Assembly (NCBI RefSeq): GCF_900120335.1
Contig: NZ_LT635477.1
Span: forward strand, 496,001 to 560,000
Length of the DNA: 64,000 nt
Reading direction: 5' to 3'
From: Helicobacter pylori
GTDB lineage: Bacteria; Campylobacterota; Campylobacteria; Campylobacterales; Helicobacteraceae
Positions 49,971-59,756 of this stretch are shown here, one piece after another (the first letter of the stretch is position 1; every line of letters begins with the position of its first letter). Position numbers and translations under genes: made by a program. The notes under the pieces were generated by a model that ran no database searches, had not been told where the DNA came from, and saw nothing but the letters and a program-made list of their open reading frames with translations.

Positions 49971-50959
49971 AAAAAATATTACCGGCTCTGTTAATGGGGT
50001 TTGTGGGATTGAATGCTGATGAGCGTTTGTTAGAAATCATGCACCTTTATCAAAAACAAGGCTTGGAAGTGGTGGGTCAAAAGCTGGATTCTTATTTAGC
50101 GGATAAAGCTTTTTGGGCAGAAGAGCTTCAAAACAAGGACACGGATTTTGGCTATTATCAAAACAAGCAGTTTTTATTTGTGGCGGATAAGTCCAAGCCC
50201 AGTTTGGAGTTTTATGAGATAGAAAATAACATGCTTAAAAAAATCAACAGCTCTAAAGCCCTTGTAGGCTCTAAAAAGGGCGATAAAACTTTAGAGGGCG
50301 ATTTGGCCACGCCTATTGGAGTGTATCGTATCACGCAGAAATTAGAGCGCTTGGATCAATATTATGGCGTTTTGGCTTTTGTAACGAATTACCCTAATTT
50401 GTATGACACCTTGAAAAAACGCACCGGGCATGGCATTTGGGTGCATGGAATGCCTTTAAATGGCGATAGGAATGAATTGAACACCAAGGGCTGCATTGCG
50501 ATTGAAAACCCTATTCTAAGCTCTTATGATAAAGTGTTAAAAGGCGAAAAAGCGTTCCTTATCACCTATGAAGACAAGTTTTCCCCCAGCACTAAAGAGG
50601 AATTGAGCATGGTTTTAAGCTCCCTTTTCCAATGGAAAGAAGCTTGGGCTAGGGGCGATTTTGAACGCTACATGCGTTTTTATAACCCCGATTTCACTCG
50701 CTATGACGGCATGAAATTCAACGCTTTTAAAGAGTATAAAAAAAGGGTGTTTGCAAAAAATGAAAAAAAGAATATCGCTTTTTCTTCTATTAATGTGATC
50801 CCTTACCCCAACTCTCAAAACAAACGCTTGTTTTATGTGGTATTTGACCAAGATTATAAGGCCTATCAGCATAACAAACTCTCTTATAGCTCCAATTCTC
50901 AAAAAGAACTCTATATAGAGATTGAAAACGATCAAGCGTCTATTATAATGGAAAAATAA
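49967..50959 (+). CDS. csd6: L,D-carboxypeptidase Csd6
   Basis: This 330-residue cell-shape protein starts from TTG 49967, with AAAGGA 7 bases upstream. Signal peptide ([12 protein letters not shown]). The YkuD-type domain (about 110-200) has HGIWVHGMP with the catalytic His and TKGCIAI with the catalytic Cys; the C-terminal NTF2-like domain (about 215-330) has [20 protein letters not shown]. Csd6 trims muropeptide side chains and sets helical shape. Confidence 0.9.
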   Translation: MKKILPALLMGFVGLNADERLLEIMHLYQKQGLEVVGQKLDSYLADKAFWAEELQNKDTDFGYYQNKQFLFVADKSKPSLEFYEIENNMLKKINSSKALVGSKKGDKTLEGDLATPIGVYRITQKLERLDQYYGVLAFVTNYPNLYDTLKKRTGHGIWVHGMPLNGDRNELNTKGCIAIENPILSSYDKVLKGEKAFLITYEDKFSPSTKEELSMVLSSLFQWKEAWARGDFERYMRFYNPDFTRYDGMKFNAFKEYKKRVFAKNEKKNIAFSSINVIPYPNSQNKRLFYVVFDQDYKAYQHNKLSYSSNSQKELYIEIENDQASIIMEK

Positions 50960-51031
50960 GGCTTTGTTTTAATGAGGATAATCTAAGCGGATTTTTTTAA
51001 TCTTAAGCCTAATGGCAAGTTTGATGAAAAA

Positions 51032-51883
51032 CTACAGAGCTTCCATGGCTTTTTCATAGCCAAATTCTGCGGATTTTTGCAGGAATTTTTTAGCCTTGTC
51101 CTTTTTCTTTCTAGTGCCAAGCCCTTCTTTATAAGCGATCCCAATCCTATAAAGGATCTCCCCCATTTGTTGTTTGAGTAAAATAATATTGCTTGAAATT
51201 TCAGCAATATCTTCCCAAAGAAGTGTCTTATCTTTGATTTGAAGGGATTTCTTAACAAGTATTCCAAATTTCTTTCCAAATTTTATAGGATTCGCGCTCA
51301 AACCTGAAAGATCAATGAATCGCGATCCAATAAGCATACTAGTAAATTCCGCAAGGTTTGATCCAAATTTGTTAACAAAATTTGTGCTTTTATTAGAAAA
51401 CATGCGAACCACATGTCTGTAAGTCTTAAGCGCTTGTTTCAAATCCTTTTTCATCCCTAAGCCTTCTGCTTGCATGCGTCCTAAAATTAAAGCACCCCCT
51501 AACAACCCGCTCCCATACCCTTTGATAGCGTTTTGTGCATAGAATTGCGCTTTTTTGTAATCCACTTTCACGCCCTTTCCCTCCAAATACATTTTGGCTA
51601 AATAAACGCTGCCAAGCCCAATGCTGTATTCTTGCGCCAATTTAAAATCTTTAAAGGCTTGCTTGTATTGGCCTTGATTAAAATGGTCTAAACCATTTTC
51701 AAAATAATATGTCTTATGATTTCGCGCAATTTCATCCCACTGATTTCGCGCCCTTTCATCCCAATCATCACTGATGCTAATATATTCATCAGCTATACAA
51801 AGCGAAAATGGCAACAATAAACCCAATAAAAGCAATAAAGACTTTAAAAAAGAGAGGGTGGTGCGATAAAAATCTTCAAACAT
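51032..51883 (-). CDS. Sel1-repeat protein next to the cag island
   Basis: This 283-residue secreted protein starts from ATG 51883, with AAAGGAT upstream. A start at 51910 lies in the cag direct repeat and is unlikely. After a signal peptide (SLLLLLGLLLPFSLCIADEY) come Sel1-like helix pairs: AKMYLEGKGVKVDYKKAQFY, RMQAEGLGMKKDLKQALKTY and YRIGIAYKEGLGTRKKKDKA. Relatives include the Hcp family of cysteine-rich proteins, but the paired cysteines of Hcp are missing. It is the last chromosomal gene before the cag island. Confidence 0.8.
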   Translation of the reverse strand: MFEDFYRTTLSFLKSLLLLLGLLLPFSLCIADEYISISDDWDERARNQWDEIARNHKTYYFENGLDHFNQGQYKQAFKDFKLAQEYSIGLGSVYLAKMYLEGKGVKVDYKKAQFYAQNAIKGYGSGLLGGALILGRMQAEGLGMKKDLKQALKTYRHVVRMFSNKSTNFVNKFGSNLAEFTSMLIGSRFIDLSGLSANPIKFGKKFGILVKKSLQIKDKTLLWEDIAEISSNIILLKQQMGEILYRIGIAYKEGLGTRKKKDKAKKFLQKSAEFGYEKAMEAL

Positions 51884-51894
51884 GTCAGATCCTT

Positions 51895-51925
51895 TTACAA
51901 TTTGAGCCATTCTTTAGCTTGTCTT
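51895..51925. repeat. Left direct repeat of the cag pathogenicity island
   Basis: The 31 bases starting TTACAATTTGAGCCATTCTT, read on the minus strand, encode the end of glutamate racemase (KQAKEWLKL then stop; here RQAKEWLKL). The cag island is known to be inserted at the murI 3' end and flanked by a 31-bp repeat of this sequence. Most of the interval to cag1 (51926-52216) is AT-rich and carries no gene. Confidence 0.8.
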
Positions 51926-52153
51926 TCTAGCTAGATCACAAGCGAACTTTCAAAGCAATTTGAATGGATAGCAGTTGAAGACTTGCAAACAAAGAACATG
52001 ACTAAAAGAGCTAAACTCAAAGCTAAACTTAAAAATGTCAAACAAAAGAGCAAGCTTAATCGATCTAACTTACTATCATATCATCTCTTTTTTAGATTGC
52101 AAACAACAACATAATAGCGACAAGCAATAGGGAGATGGTTTCATATTTTTTGC

Positions 52154-52159
52154 TATAAT
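52154..52159 (+). promoter_or_regulatory. Extended -10 promoter of cag1
   Basis: TGCTATAATAGC, an extended -10, lies 58 bases before the cag1 ATG; the leader also contains TATGGAGGTAAC, a strong ribosome site. Confidence 0.55.
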
Positions 52160-52216
52160 AGCATGAATTTGTTTCATAAGTAACAAATTGAGAATATACC
52201 TTATGGAGGTAACACT

Positions 52217-52564
52217 ATGGCTGACACAATCAATACAACTGAAACAACCCATGAAACAAAGAAACCAAACGCTTTTGTAAATTTTTTCAAAAACAATTTG
52301 ACTGATAAGCGTTATGATTCATTAGGTCTCATTGGAGCGGGGGTTTTATGTTGTGTCTTGAGCGGTGCTATGGGGATTGTTGGGATAATCTTTGTCGCAA
52401 TAGGAATCTTTTTGTCTTTTTCTAATATCAACTTAGTGAAATTAGTTGAAAAATTGTCCAAAAAACAACCTAAAGCGGCCACAACTGTCAATAACGAAAC
52501 CCAAAAATCTCAAGCAGCAAGCGTTACCAACGAACCAACTGAAGCTAAAGAGACTAAAGATTGA
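52217..52564 (+). CDS. cag1: Cag1 (Cag-zeta) membrane protein
   Basis: This 115-residue protein has two adjoining hydrophobic segments (about 38-80, LGLIGAGVLCCVLSGAMGIV...) and a Thr/Lys-rich tail. GGAGG lies before the ATG. It is the first gene of the cag island; it is dispensable for CagA transfer in most studies. Function unknown. Confidence 0.85.
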   Translation: MADTINTTETTHETKKPNAFVNFFKNNLTDKRYDSLGLIGAGVLCCVLSGAMGIVGIIFVAIGIFLSFSNINLVKLVEKLSKKQPKAATTVNNETQKSQAASVTNEPTEAKETKD

Positions 52565-52579
52565 GGCAGAACAACGATT

Positions 52580-52738
52580 TTGACTGAAGAAAGAATAAGG
52601 GAAAATTTCAAAAATTTAGGTTTTCTGGTGGTTTATTACTCACTGCATGACTTACACAAGCAACCTATAAATTCTTTTTTTAGATTTAGGAGTGGTTATT
52701 TGCAATATGAGTCTAGCTACGAGTTACAATGTGAGTAA
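52580..52738 (+). CDS. Short frame in the cag2 locus
   Basis: A 52-residue frame from TTG 52580 reads MTEERIRENFKNLGFLVVYY-like sequence to TAA at 52738, and overlaps the start of the zinc-ribbon gene in another frame. Its composition is protein-like, but TTG without a clear ribosome site makes expression uncertain. It may be part of the variable cag2 annotation in some strains. Confidence 0.3.
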   Translation: MTEERIRENFKNLGFLVVYYSLHDLHKQPINSFFRFRSGYLQYESSYELQCE

Positions 52739-53366
52739 TAATTTTTCTAAGTTTAATATTAAGAGAGTCAGAGGATATTTGATTTGTCTTGTTTGTAACA
52801 CACCTAAAATGATACAAAGAGAATTGAATGGTATCTCATTTTATGGTTGCTCTGATTATGTAAATAAAGGCGACTGTAAGGGCGTTTTACGAGAAATAAA
52901 TGGCTCAATGAAAATGGTCTGCTTGCATTGTGAAAACACGCCCATAATGGAAAAAGTAGAAAGTGGTAGGGGAGGAGCTTACGCTTGTAAGAATTGCAAT
53001 AGGAAGTTTTACTTTATCGATCTTGCAAAACAAAACGAACGAAAAAAAGATTTAGAAAAAGAAAAAAAAGAATTGCTTAATAAGATTGAAAAGCAAAAAA
53101 TCAAACGCCTTGAGCGTTTCATTTTGGCTAGTGTAAAAGCTAATATTAAAGAAAATTCTTTTTTCTTAGGATGTAAAAATTATCCTAAGTGCAAATGGAC
53201 TGCTAGTATGGATTCACAAGATCCTAAATGTCCCAAATGCAACAGATTAATGAAAAGAAAAAAGAATTTCAAAAACAATGAGTTTTTTACAGCTACATCA
53301 CTTACCTTAAATGCAATAGAATTTTGTCTCTATATTAATCTGAAAAAAAAGGAAACCAATGTTTAG
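52707..53366 (+). CDS. cag2-locus zinc-ribbon protein
   Basis: This is about 219 residues from ATG 52707 (GTG 52692 is possible). It has three zinc-ribbon-like units: CLVCNTPKMI...YGCSDYVNKGDCKG, CLHCENTPIME...YACKNCNRKFY, and FLGCKNYPKCKW...PKCPKCNRLMK. The third resembles the C4 zinc finger of topoisomerase I, which binds DNA. A coiled-coil stretch separates units two and three. This is unlike a secretion component. It occupies the variable cag2 position and overlaps cag3 by 8 bp. I give no symbol because the cag2 gene differs between strains. Confidence 0.65.
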   Translation: MSLATSYNVSNNFSKFNIKRVRGYLICLVCNTPKMIQRELNGISFYGCSDYVNKGDCKGVLREINGSMKMVCLHCENTPIMEKVESGRGGAYACKNCNRKFYFIDLAKQNERKKDLEKEKKELLNKIEKQKIKRLERFILASVKANIKENSFFLGCKNYPKCKWTASMDSQDPKCPKCNRLMKRKKNFKNNEFFTATSLTLNAIEFCLYINLKKKETNV

Positions 53367-54804
53367 AAAACTAGCAACCTCTGTATCGCTCATGGGCTTA
53401 CTAATCTCCAACGCTCTTTATGCTAAAGAAATAAGTGAAGCCGATAAGGTCATTAAGGCCACTAAAGAAACTAAAGAGACCAAGAAAGAGGCTAAACGCC
53501 TCAAAAAAGAAGCTAAACAGCGCCAACAGATCCCTGATAATAAGAAACCTCAATATGTCTCTGTTGATGACACAAAAACTCAAGCGCTTTTTGATATATA
53601 TGACACTTTGAATGTGAATGACAAAAGCTTTGGGGATTGGTTTGGTAATAGCGCTTTGAAAAACAAAACTTATCTCTACGCTATGGATCTATTGGATTAT
53701 AACAACTACTTATCCATAGAAAACCCTATTATCAAAACAAGAGCGATGGGAACTTATGCAGATCTGATTATCATCACAGGTTCGTTAGAACAAGTCAATG
53801 GGTATTACAATATTCTAAAGGCACTCAACAAACGCAACGCCAAGTTTGTGTTAAAAATCAATGACAAACTGCCTTATGCCCAAGCGACTTTTTTGAGAGT
53901 GCCAAAAAGAAGCGATCCCAACGCCCACACGCTTGATAAGGGAGCGTCAATTGATGAAAGCAAGCTTTTTGAACAACAAAAGAAAATGTATTTCAACTAC
54001 GCCAACGATGTGATCTGCAGACCCAACGATGAAGTGTGTTCGCCCCTAAGAGATGAAATGGTAGCTATGCCCACCAACGATAGCGTTACTCAAAAACCCA
54101 ATATCATTGCTCCTTATAGCTTATATAGACTAAAAGAAGCAAATAACGCCAATGAAGCCCAACCATCACCTTATGCCACTCAAACCGCTCCTGAAAACAG
54201 CAAAGAGAAGCTCATAGAAGAGCTAATCGCCAACTCCCAACTCATAGCCAATGAAGAAGAGAGGGAAAAGAAACTCTTAGCAGAAAAAGAAAAACAAGAG
54301 ACTGAATTGGCTAAATACAAGCTCAAAGATTTAGAAAATCAAAAGAAACTAAAAGCTTTAGAAGCAGAGTTGAAAAAGAAAAACGCTAAGAAACCTAGAG
54401 TAGTGGAAGTGCCTATTTCTCCTAAAACAAGTGATTCTGATGAAACAATGAGAGTTATCAAAGAAAAAGAAAACTATAATGGGTTATTAGTGGATAAAGA
54501 GACCACGATCAAAAGAAGCTATGAGGGGACTTTGATCAGTGAAAATTCTTACAGCAAAAAAACACCCATCAACCTTGAGGACTTGAGAAACTTAGAAGAA
54601 GAAATTAAGAGCTACTATATCAAGTCTAATGGCTTGTGTTACGCTAATGGCATTAGCCTCTATGCAAAAATCAAAAATGATCCCTACAAAGAGGGAATGC
54701 TGTGTGGTTATGAGAGCGTTCAAAAACTGCTTTCACCACTAAGGGACAAGCTCAAATACGACAAGCAGAAGTTACAAAAAGCGTTACTGAAAGATTCAAA
54801 GTAA
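53359..54804 (+). CDS. cag3: Cag3 (Cag-delta), T4SS outer-ring component
   Basis: This 481-residue protein has a signal peptide (SVSLMGLLISNALYAKE), an ordered N-terminal half including KIIDKLPYAQATFLRV-like sequence and a Glu/Lys-rich coiled coil (about 285-350). The C-terminal part has a CYANGISLY cysteine pair. Cag3 is known to join the outer membrane core complex with CagM, CagT, CagX and CagY. cag4 follows after 9 bp. Confidence 0.9.
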   Translation: MFRKLATSVSLMGLLISNALYAKEISEADKVIKATKETKETKKEAKRLKKEAKQRQQIPDNKKPQYVSVDDTKTQALFDIYDTLNVNDKSFGDWFGNSALKNKTYLYAMDLLDYNNYLSIENPIIKTRAMGTYADLIIITGSLEQVNGYYNILKALNKRNAKFVLKINDKLPYAQATFLRVPKRSDPNAHTLDKGASIDESKLFEQQKKMYFNYANDVICRPNDEVCSPLRDEMVAMPTNDSVTQKPNIIAPYSLYRLKEANNANEAQPSPYATQTAPENSKEKLIEELIANSQLIANEEEREKKLLAEKEKQETELAKYKLKDLENQKKLKALEAELKKKNAKKPRVVEVPISPKTSDSDETMRVIKEKENYNGLLVDKETTIKRSYEGTLISENSYSKKTPINLEDLRNLEEEIKSYYIKSNGLCYANGISLYAKIKNDPYKEGMLCGYESVQKLLSPLRDKLKYDKQKLQKALLKDSK

Positions 54805-54813
54805 GTTAAAGTT

Positions 54814-55323
54814 TTGTTTGAGAAATGGATTGGTCTGACCTTACTCCTTAGTTCCTTAGGCTATCCATGCCAAAAGGTAACCATTAGTTTCAAGCAATAC
54901 GAAAATCTTATCCATATCCATCAAAAAGGTTGCAACAATGAAGTGGTGTGCAGAACGCTCATTTCTATCGCTTTACTAGAAAGCTCTCTAGGGTTGAACA
55001 ACAAGCGAGAAAAATCCCTTAAAGACACCTCTTATTCCATGTTTCATATCACTTTAAACACCGCTAAAAAGTTCTACCCTACCTATTCTAAAACGCTCCT
55101 CAAAACCAAATTATTAAACGATGTGGGTTTTGCGATCCAATTAGCCAAACAAATTTTAAAAGAAAATTTTGATTATTACCAACAAAAACACCCCAACAAA
55201 AGCGTGTATCAATTAGTAGAAATGGCCATAGGCGCTTACAATGGGGGAATGAAACACAACCCTAATGGCGCTTACGTGAAGAAGTTTCGTTGCATTTATT
55301 CGCAAGTGCGATACAACGAATAA
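54814..55323 (+). CDS. cag4: Cag4 (Cag-gamma), peptidoglycan hydrolase
   Basis: This 169-residue protein starts from TTG 54814. Signal-like start (LTLLLSSLGYPCQKVTIS), then a lytic transglycosylase (SLT) pattern: LISIALLESSLG with the catalytic glutamate, YSMFHIT and MAIGAYNGG. It opens the cell wall for the secretion apparatus (VirB1-like role). Known length 169. Convergent with cag5 across a 447-bp gap. Confidence 0.9.
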   Translation: MFEKWIGLTLLLSSLGYPCQKVTISFKQYENLIHIHQKGCNNEVVCRTLISIALLESSLGLNNKREKSLKDTSYSMFHITLNTAKKFYPTYSKTLLKTKLLNDVGFAIQLAKQILKENFDYYQQKHPNKSVYQLVEMAIGAYNGGMKHNPNGAYVKKFRCIYSQVRYNE

Positions 55324-55590
55324 AGCATGCTAGAACTAACTTATTTTGAATCTTTATAATTTTTACAAGCAATCTTGGTGGTATACTCCTACTATCTTAC
55401 AAATTTATAATAATATTATTTGCATCATTATCTTTTAATCTTTTTATTTTTTGGAATAGACTTTTGCTTTCCTTATAAAGACATATAGCGTAAGAATTCT
55501 TCTAATTCGCACCATTTTCTCTGAGCATGGGTGCTGTAAGAATGGCTTGATGAATTTTAACCTAGCGCATGCAACAATCCACTAAGAGCG

Positions 55591-55761
55591 ATGGCTGGCA
55601 AAACAAAGAACACACAAGCTTTTGATGAGTGAAAATTCCATTAAAGATATAGGAAAACTCAAACGCTTCATGCAAGACAAAGATCATATTTTTTAGCAAA
55701 AATTAGCAAAGAAGTGCCTGATCTGATCTTGAAAGACTTCCAAAACGAAACTAATGATTAG
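55591..55761 (+). pseudogene. Decayed short gene between cag4 and cag5
   Basis: Three frames each hold a protein-like piece: MAGKTKNTQAFDE from ATG 55591, MSENSIKDIGKLKRFMQDKD from 55625, and AKISKEVPDLILKDFQNETN to TAG at 55761. Together they look like one helical protein of about 55 residues broken by two frameshifts. No family is recognised. The remaining gap (55324-55590) shows nothing. Confidence 0.35.
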
Positions 55762-55770
55762 AAACTAAAA

Positions 55771-58017
55771 TCACAGTTCGCTTGAACCCACAGGCACTAA
55801 AGACTTGTCATAGCTCAATTCGCCTCTGGTTTTAGCGGCTTGCAAGTCATCATAAAATGTTGCTTGATTAGGCACTTTCCCCAATTTGTATTTCTTGCTC
55901 AAGCTTGGACTTACCTTAATGAGCTCATCGGTGAAGAAGGGATCATCATAGTAAAGCGCCTTGTGGCATTTGATGGGTTTGAGCGTGTTTTCTAGAATAA
56001 TAAGCTCATCGCCCATAGTCATCAATTCATCAGGGGTCATCAAAAACCGCTCCTTGTTGCTGATAGAAGTGTTGGTCTTACCCGTATTATCATCAATGCT
56101 TCGGCTCACATCTTGTCTTGTGTATTTCCCTAACACTTTAGAAAGCTTTTCAAAATGTTCATAGTAGTTATCGTTGTTGATCCCATAATACATATTCAAA
56201 GAAAGGTTGTCTAAAATAGTCTTAGCTCCATTCCTACCATAACCAAGTGGGGGATCATTTTCTAATTGCGCCTTACTTTGAAACACAAAAGCGGGGCGCA
56301 TGTTGTATTCTGCCATGATCCCTACCGCTTTAACAAAGGTCTCTAAATAGCCACACAAAGTGAATTCGTCCATGAGCATTAAGCAGCTTCTTTTGCATTG
56401 AGGATCATGGATTGGTAGAATAAGGTTGCTATAAATCATCACGTTGAAAAACAGCTCTAATATCGGTCCAACAATAGTGCTTTCTTTGGGGTTAGCGATC
56501 ACGCCAATGCTGACCTCATCGATCCTTAAACGCCTGAAATCAAAATCATTAGCGCTCGTGAAATTCCTGATCATTGCGTTATTATAAGGAGCAAAGGCTG
56601 AAGTATATACCCCTTGAACCGAGCTATAAGTTTCTCTAGCGCCACCCATTGTCTTAAAGTTATTCCACATGTTTCTAGTGGCAGGACTAAGCGCTCTTAG
56701 ATTATCGCCACTCTTATCTTCTTCACCTCCAAAAAATTCCATTAAAGACACGACTTTTTCCATGTTTGTGTCTTCATCAATCAGGTTGATCCCGCTTGCC
56801 ATAGAACCTATGAAAAACATCGTAGGGGTTTCAGGCATGATGATTTTTTTTCTTTTGACAAACTCAAGCCCCTTTTTAGTCCACATGAGATCCCTGTAAA
56901 TATTGCAATTGATGACAAAGAGGTTTCTCGCTTGGTTGCTAAAGAAAGGATCTTTTTCATTAGGTCTTTCAGGGAACACCAACTTAGCCAATCCAAAGAT
57001 TTGAGTGGAAAAATCCCCTCCACTAGCCACCATGCCATGCCCTTTTAAGCGTGTGTCAATTTGAGAGAGTATGTCTTCGGTCAAAACCACATCATTACCA
57101 AAATCCACATACGCAAAAGGATTAAATCGGTGTGTTTTTAAGGAGAAAGGTTCATAGATGAACACTTTTTGGTTGAAGCGTTTCTCTCTGATTTTCCCGC
57201 AAGTTTCCATAGTGTCAGCCTTAGGGTCAAACACAACGATATTTTGAGGATAATTGATCATATTGGGCATGATGAAACCCACCCCCTTACCGCTCCTAGT
57301 AGGGGCAATGAGTCCAATAAACGCCTGTCCTGCGTAAGCGATAAAATCCCCCAAACCTCGCCTGCCTACAATCACCTCTCGTTTGTCAAAGGCGCGTTTT
57401 TTATTGTTGGGTGTGATAAGCTTGGCTTTGATCATTTTCTCTTCAGTTTCCCAACTCGCGCTACCAAAGAGATCATCAACTTTTTTATTCGCTCCTATGT
57501 CTCTAGTCCGAGTTAAGTATTTTAAGAACCACACAAAAAAGGTAATGAATATATAAGAGCATAAAATAGAACTATATACGACTAAGGATATATTGAACCC
57601 ATAAATCTTGAGCGAGCTAAAAGTGAGCGCCTTAAAATAGTATGCAGGAAAATCTTGTATCGCATAGACCCATATATCAAAAAGATCATCATCGCTCTCA
57701 GGCAATTGATTATCATCATAAAAATTACCTAAGAGAATCAAGAAAAATAACCCTGATGTGATAAAAGAATAGGATAGTAATAGTATAGCTTGCAACCAAA
57801 AGCCAAAGGTTTTAACCCTTTCTTTCAGTCCATCTATAATGATTTCTTTAAAGCTTTTTTTCTTTTGAGGCTGGTTAGCTTTATCTTTAAAAACCTTTTT
57901 TTGAGTTTTTATGAATTTGTAGAGGAAAAATAACGCTATTAACCCTATGAAACTAAAAATAACAACCAACTTATAATCCTCTATGAAGTATAAGGCGTTA
58001 TACAAAAAGTCTTCCAT
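55771..58017 (-). CDS. cag5: Cag5 (Cag-beta), VirD4 coupling ATPase
   Basis: This 748-residue coupling protein brings CagA to the channel. It has N-terminal membrane helices (about 15-33, 70-105 and 135-165), Walker A GLIAPTRSGKGVGF (about 236), Walker B SCLMLMDEFTLCG (about 555) and the TraG/VirD4 signature GIMAEYNMRPAFVFQSKAQL. It ends near the cag4 stop. cag-alpha lies 8 bp upstream. Confidence 0.93.
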   Translation of the reverse strand: MEDFLYNALYFIEDYKLVVIFSFIGLIALFFLYKFIKTQKKVFKDKANQPQKKKSFKEIIIDGLKERVKTFGFWLQAILLLSYSFITSGLFFLILLGNFYDDNQLPESDDDLFDIWVYAIQDFPAYYFKALTFSSLKIYGFNISLVVYSSILCSYIFITFFVWFLKYLTRTRDIGANKKVDDLFGSASWETEEKMIKAKLITPNNKKRAFDKREVIVGRRGLGDFIAYAGQAFIGLIAPTRSGKGVGFIMPNMINYPQNIVVFDPKADTMETCGKIREKRFNQKVFIYEPFSLKTHRFNPFAYVDFGNDVVLTEDILSQIDTRLKGHGMVASGGDFSTQIFGLAKLVFPERPNEKDPFFSNQARNLFVINCNIYRDLMWTKKGLEFVKRKKIIMPETPTMFFIGSMASGINLIDEDTNMEKVVSLMEFFGGEEDKSGDNLRALSPATRNMWNNFKTMGGARETYSSVQGVYTSAFAPYNNAMIRNFTSANDFDFRRLRIDEVSIGVIANPKESTIVGPILELFFNVMIYSNLILPIHDPQCKRSCLMLMDEFTLCGYLETFVKAVGIMAEYNMRPAFVFQSKAQLENDPPLGYGRNGAKTILDNLSLNMYYGINNDNYYEHFEKLSKVLGKYTRQDVSRSIDDNTGKTNTSISNKERFLMTPDELMTMGDELIILENTLKPIKCHKALYYDDPFFTDELIKVSPSLSKKYKLGKVPNQATFYDDLQAAKTRGELSYDKSLVPVGSSEL

Positions 58018-58025
58018 TGTTCCTA

Positions 58026-59018
58026 CTACCTATGTTTGATATAAAACTCATCACACTGTTTGTGGTGGTTGATATGAACAATTATATCAATCAAATCTTT
58101 AAAGCCTTCAATGAGACTTTCAAACTTGATATTCCTTGCTGCGCTATTAGATGAACTCATGTTAGCTAAACGAATAAACGCTTCTTCACTGCTCCCTGCA
58201 TGTAGAGTGGTTAGCGTGCCTTTATGGCCGCTACAAAGCACATTATAAAAATCGTATGCCTCACTGCTTCTGAGTTCCCCTAAAATGATTCTATCAGGCC
58301 GCATTCTCAAACATGACTTTAAGCAATCAGCAGAGGTGATATTCCCACCAAAAAAAAGCTGTGTGTAGTTCTTGTGGTGTTTGAATACGATCTCTTCGGT
58401 GTCTTCAATGGATATGATCCTTTCTTCTTTGGGGATAAACTCCATGATGCTTTTGATATAAGTCGTTTTACCGCTTCCTGTGCCACCACAAACAATCACA
58501 TTTTTACCAATAGCAATACCATCTTTAATCGCGCTGATCGCTTGTTCTTTGTTGTCTAGTAGATTATAAAAACCTTGTTCTTCAAAAAAGCTATGAGGGT
58601 AGGTTGTTTTGCTAGGTATCCTTATGGATATGGAAATGGTTTCATCATTAACTGTAACAGGTGAAAGGACAATCTGCACCCTTTCACCATTCGCTAAATT
58701 GCTACTCAAAATAGGATTTTCATAGTTGTCTATTGTTTTTTTCTTGAAGCTTGCACAACACCGAGCGAAATGCATTAAACGAGATAAGCTAAAGGCCTTC
58801 TTGTTTCTCACATCAAACGGTTGCCATTCGCCATTATTTTTTAAAACCCATACAACCTTGTCCCCATTGTAACAAATCTCAGTGATATTTTCCATTTTTA
58901 AAAAATCACCAAAAAGTTCTTCAGTAGCATGCCTTAGAGGATTTAATGCCGCTTCTTTTAAGGCTCTTTCTACTTCTAGAAATTTTTTATCTTCTGCACT
59001 CAATCTGTCTTCAGTCAT
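58026..59018 (-). CDS. virB11: Cag-alpha, VirB11 ATPase
   Basis: This 330-residue hexameric traffic ATPase has an N-terminal domain (EICYNGDKVVWVLKNNGEW), Walker A VCGGTGSGKTTYIKSI, the Asp box IEDTEEI, Walker B RMRPDRIILGELRSSEAYD and the His box CSGHKGTLTTLHAGS. Length agrees with the crystallised protein HP0525. Needed for CagA transfer and IL-8 induction. Confidence 0.95.
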   Translation of the reverse strand: MTEDRLSAEDKKFLEVERALKEAALNPLRHATEELFGDFLKMENITEICYNGDKVVWVLKNNGEWQPFDVRNKKAFSLSRLMHFARCCASFKKKTIDNYENPILSSNLANGERVQIVLSPVTVNDETISISIRIPSKTTYPHSFFEEQGFYNLLDNKEQAISAIKDGIAIGKNVIVCGGTGSGKTTYIKSIMEFIPKEERIISIEDTEEIVFKHHKNYTQLFFGGNITSADCLKSCLRMRPDRIILGELRSSEAYDFYNVLCSGHKGTLTTLHAGSSEEAFIRLANMSSSNSAARNIKFESLIEGFKDLIDIIVHINHHKQCDEFYIKHR

Positions 59019-59022
59019 GTTC

Positions 59023-59622
59023 TTATTCCAAATTTAATTTTAACTGGGTTATCAATTTAGCCCTTTCTAAAGAAGTGAGATAAGTCTTATTTTTGCTCAA
59101 AATAATATATTTAGTCCCTATATCTTGGACAATCTCATTGAGCTTTCTCCCAAAATCATCTATCCCTAGAATCTGAAACGCCACGCCCATCATATTGCCA
59201 TCTATGAATGGCGGTAAATACTCTCTTGGCAGATAAGAAGCCACTAGGTCTGAAATTCTTGCCACTTCATCACACATGAAATTATTGAAGTTGTCAGAAA
59301 TTTCTGCAACAAACTCTCCAAGCGTTAGTTCATTTTTGATCGTGCTTTCTGCAAAAGTCTTTTCTTGTTTGCAACGATTGTAACTGGCTAACACAAGGTT
59401 GTTTAAATAGTTGTAATAAGTATCAAAACTAATAAAATTCTTTTGCATATTGATTCTTAACTCTTGAACCCTTCTCAAAAAATCTTGCGGATCGTTGCTA
59501 TCTTTTAAAGAAGTGGCGTAATTTTGAATAAACTTATCCCTTACTTCATTCGCATTTCTCATAAGAGAGCTGTTGCTGTCTAAGATCTTTTGTCTTTCTG
59601 CTTCATTGAAACCTAGTTCCAT
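59023..59622 (-). CDS. cagZ: CagZ, coupling-protein partner
   Basis: This 199-residue cytoplasmic helical protein starts MELGFNEAERQKILDSNSSL. CagZ is known to bind and stabilise Cag-beta (VirD4) at the inner membrane. Its stop is 4 bp before the cag-alpha start. The 134-bp gap to cagY contains a G/A-rich piece but no further gene. Confidence 0.9.
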   Translation of the reverse strand: MELGFNEAERQKILDSNSSLMRNANEVRDKFIQNYATSLKDSNDPQDFLRRVQELRINMQKNFISFDTYYNYLNNLVLASYNRCKQEKTFAESTIKNELTLGEFVAEISDNFNNFMCDEVARISDLVASYLPREYLPPFIDGNMMGVAFQILGIDDFGRKLNEIVQDIGTKYIILSKNKTYLTSLERAKLITQLKLNLE

Positions 59623-59756
59623 TGCTGTTTCCTTTCATTGTTTTTGCTTGGTTTTTTCCGCCACTATATCCTCTAGAAGAGCCTAGTTGGTTTTGTCTTT
59701 TATTTTGTAAAGAACCGAGTTTAATAACATGAATATATTTTATCCTTTCTCTTGAA

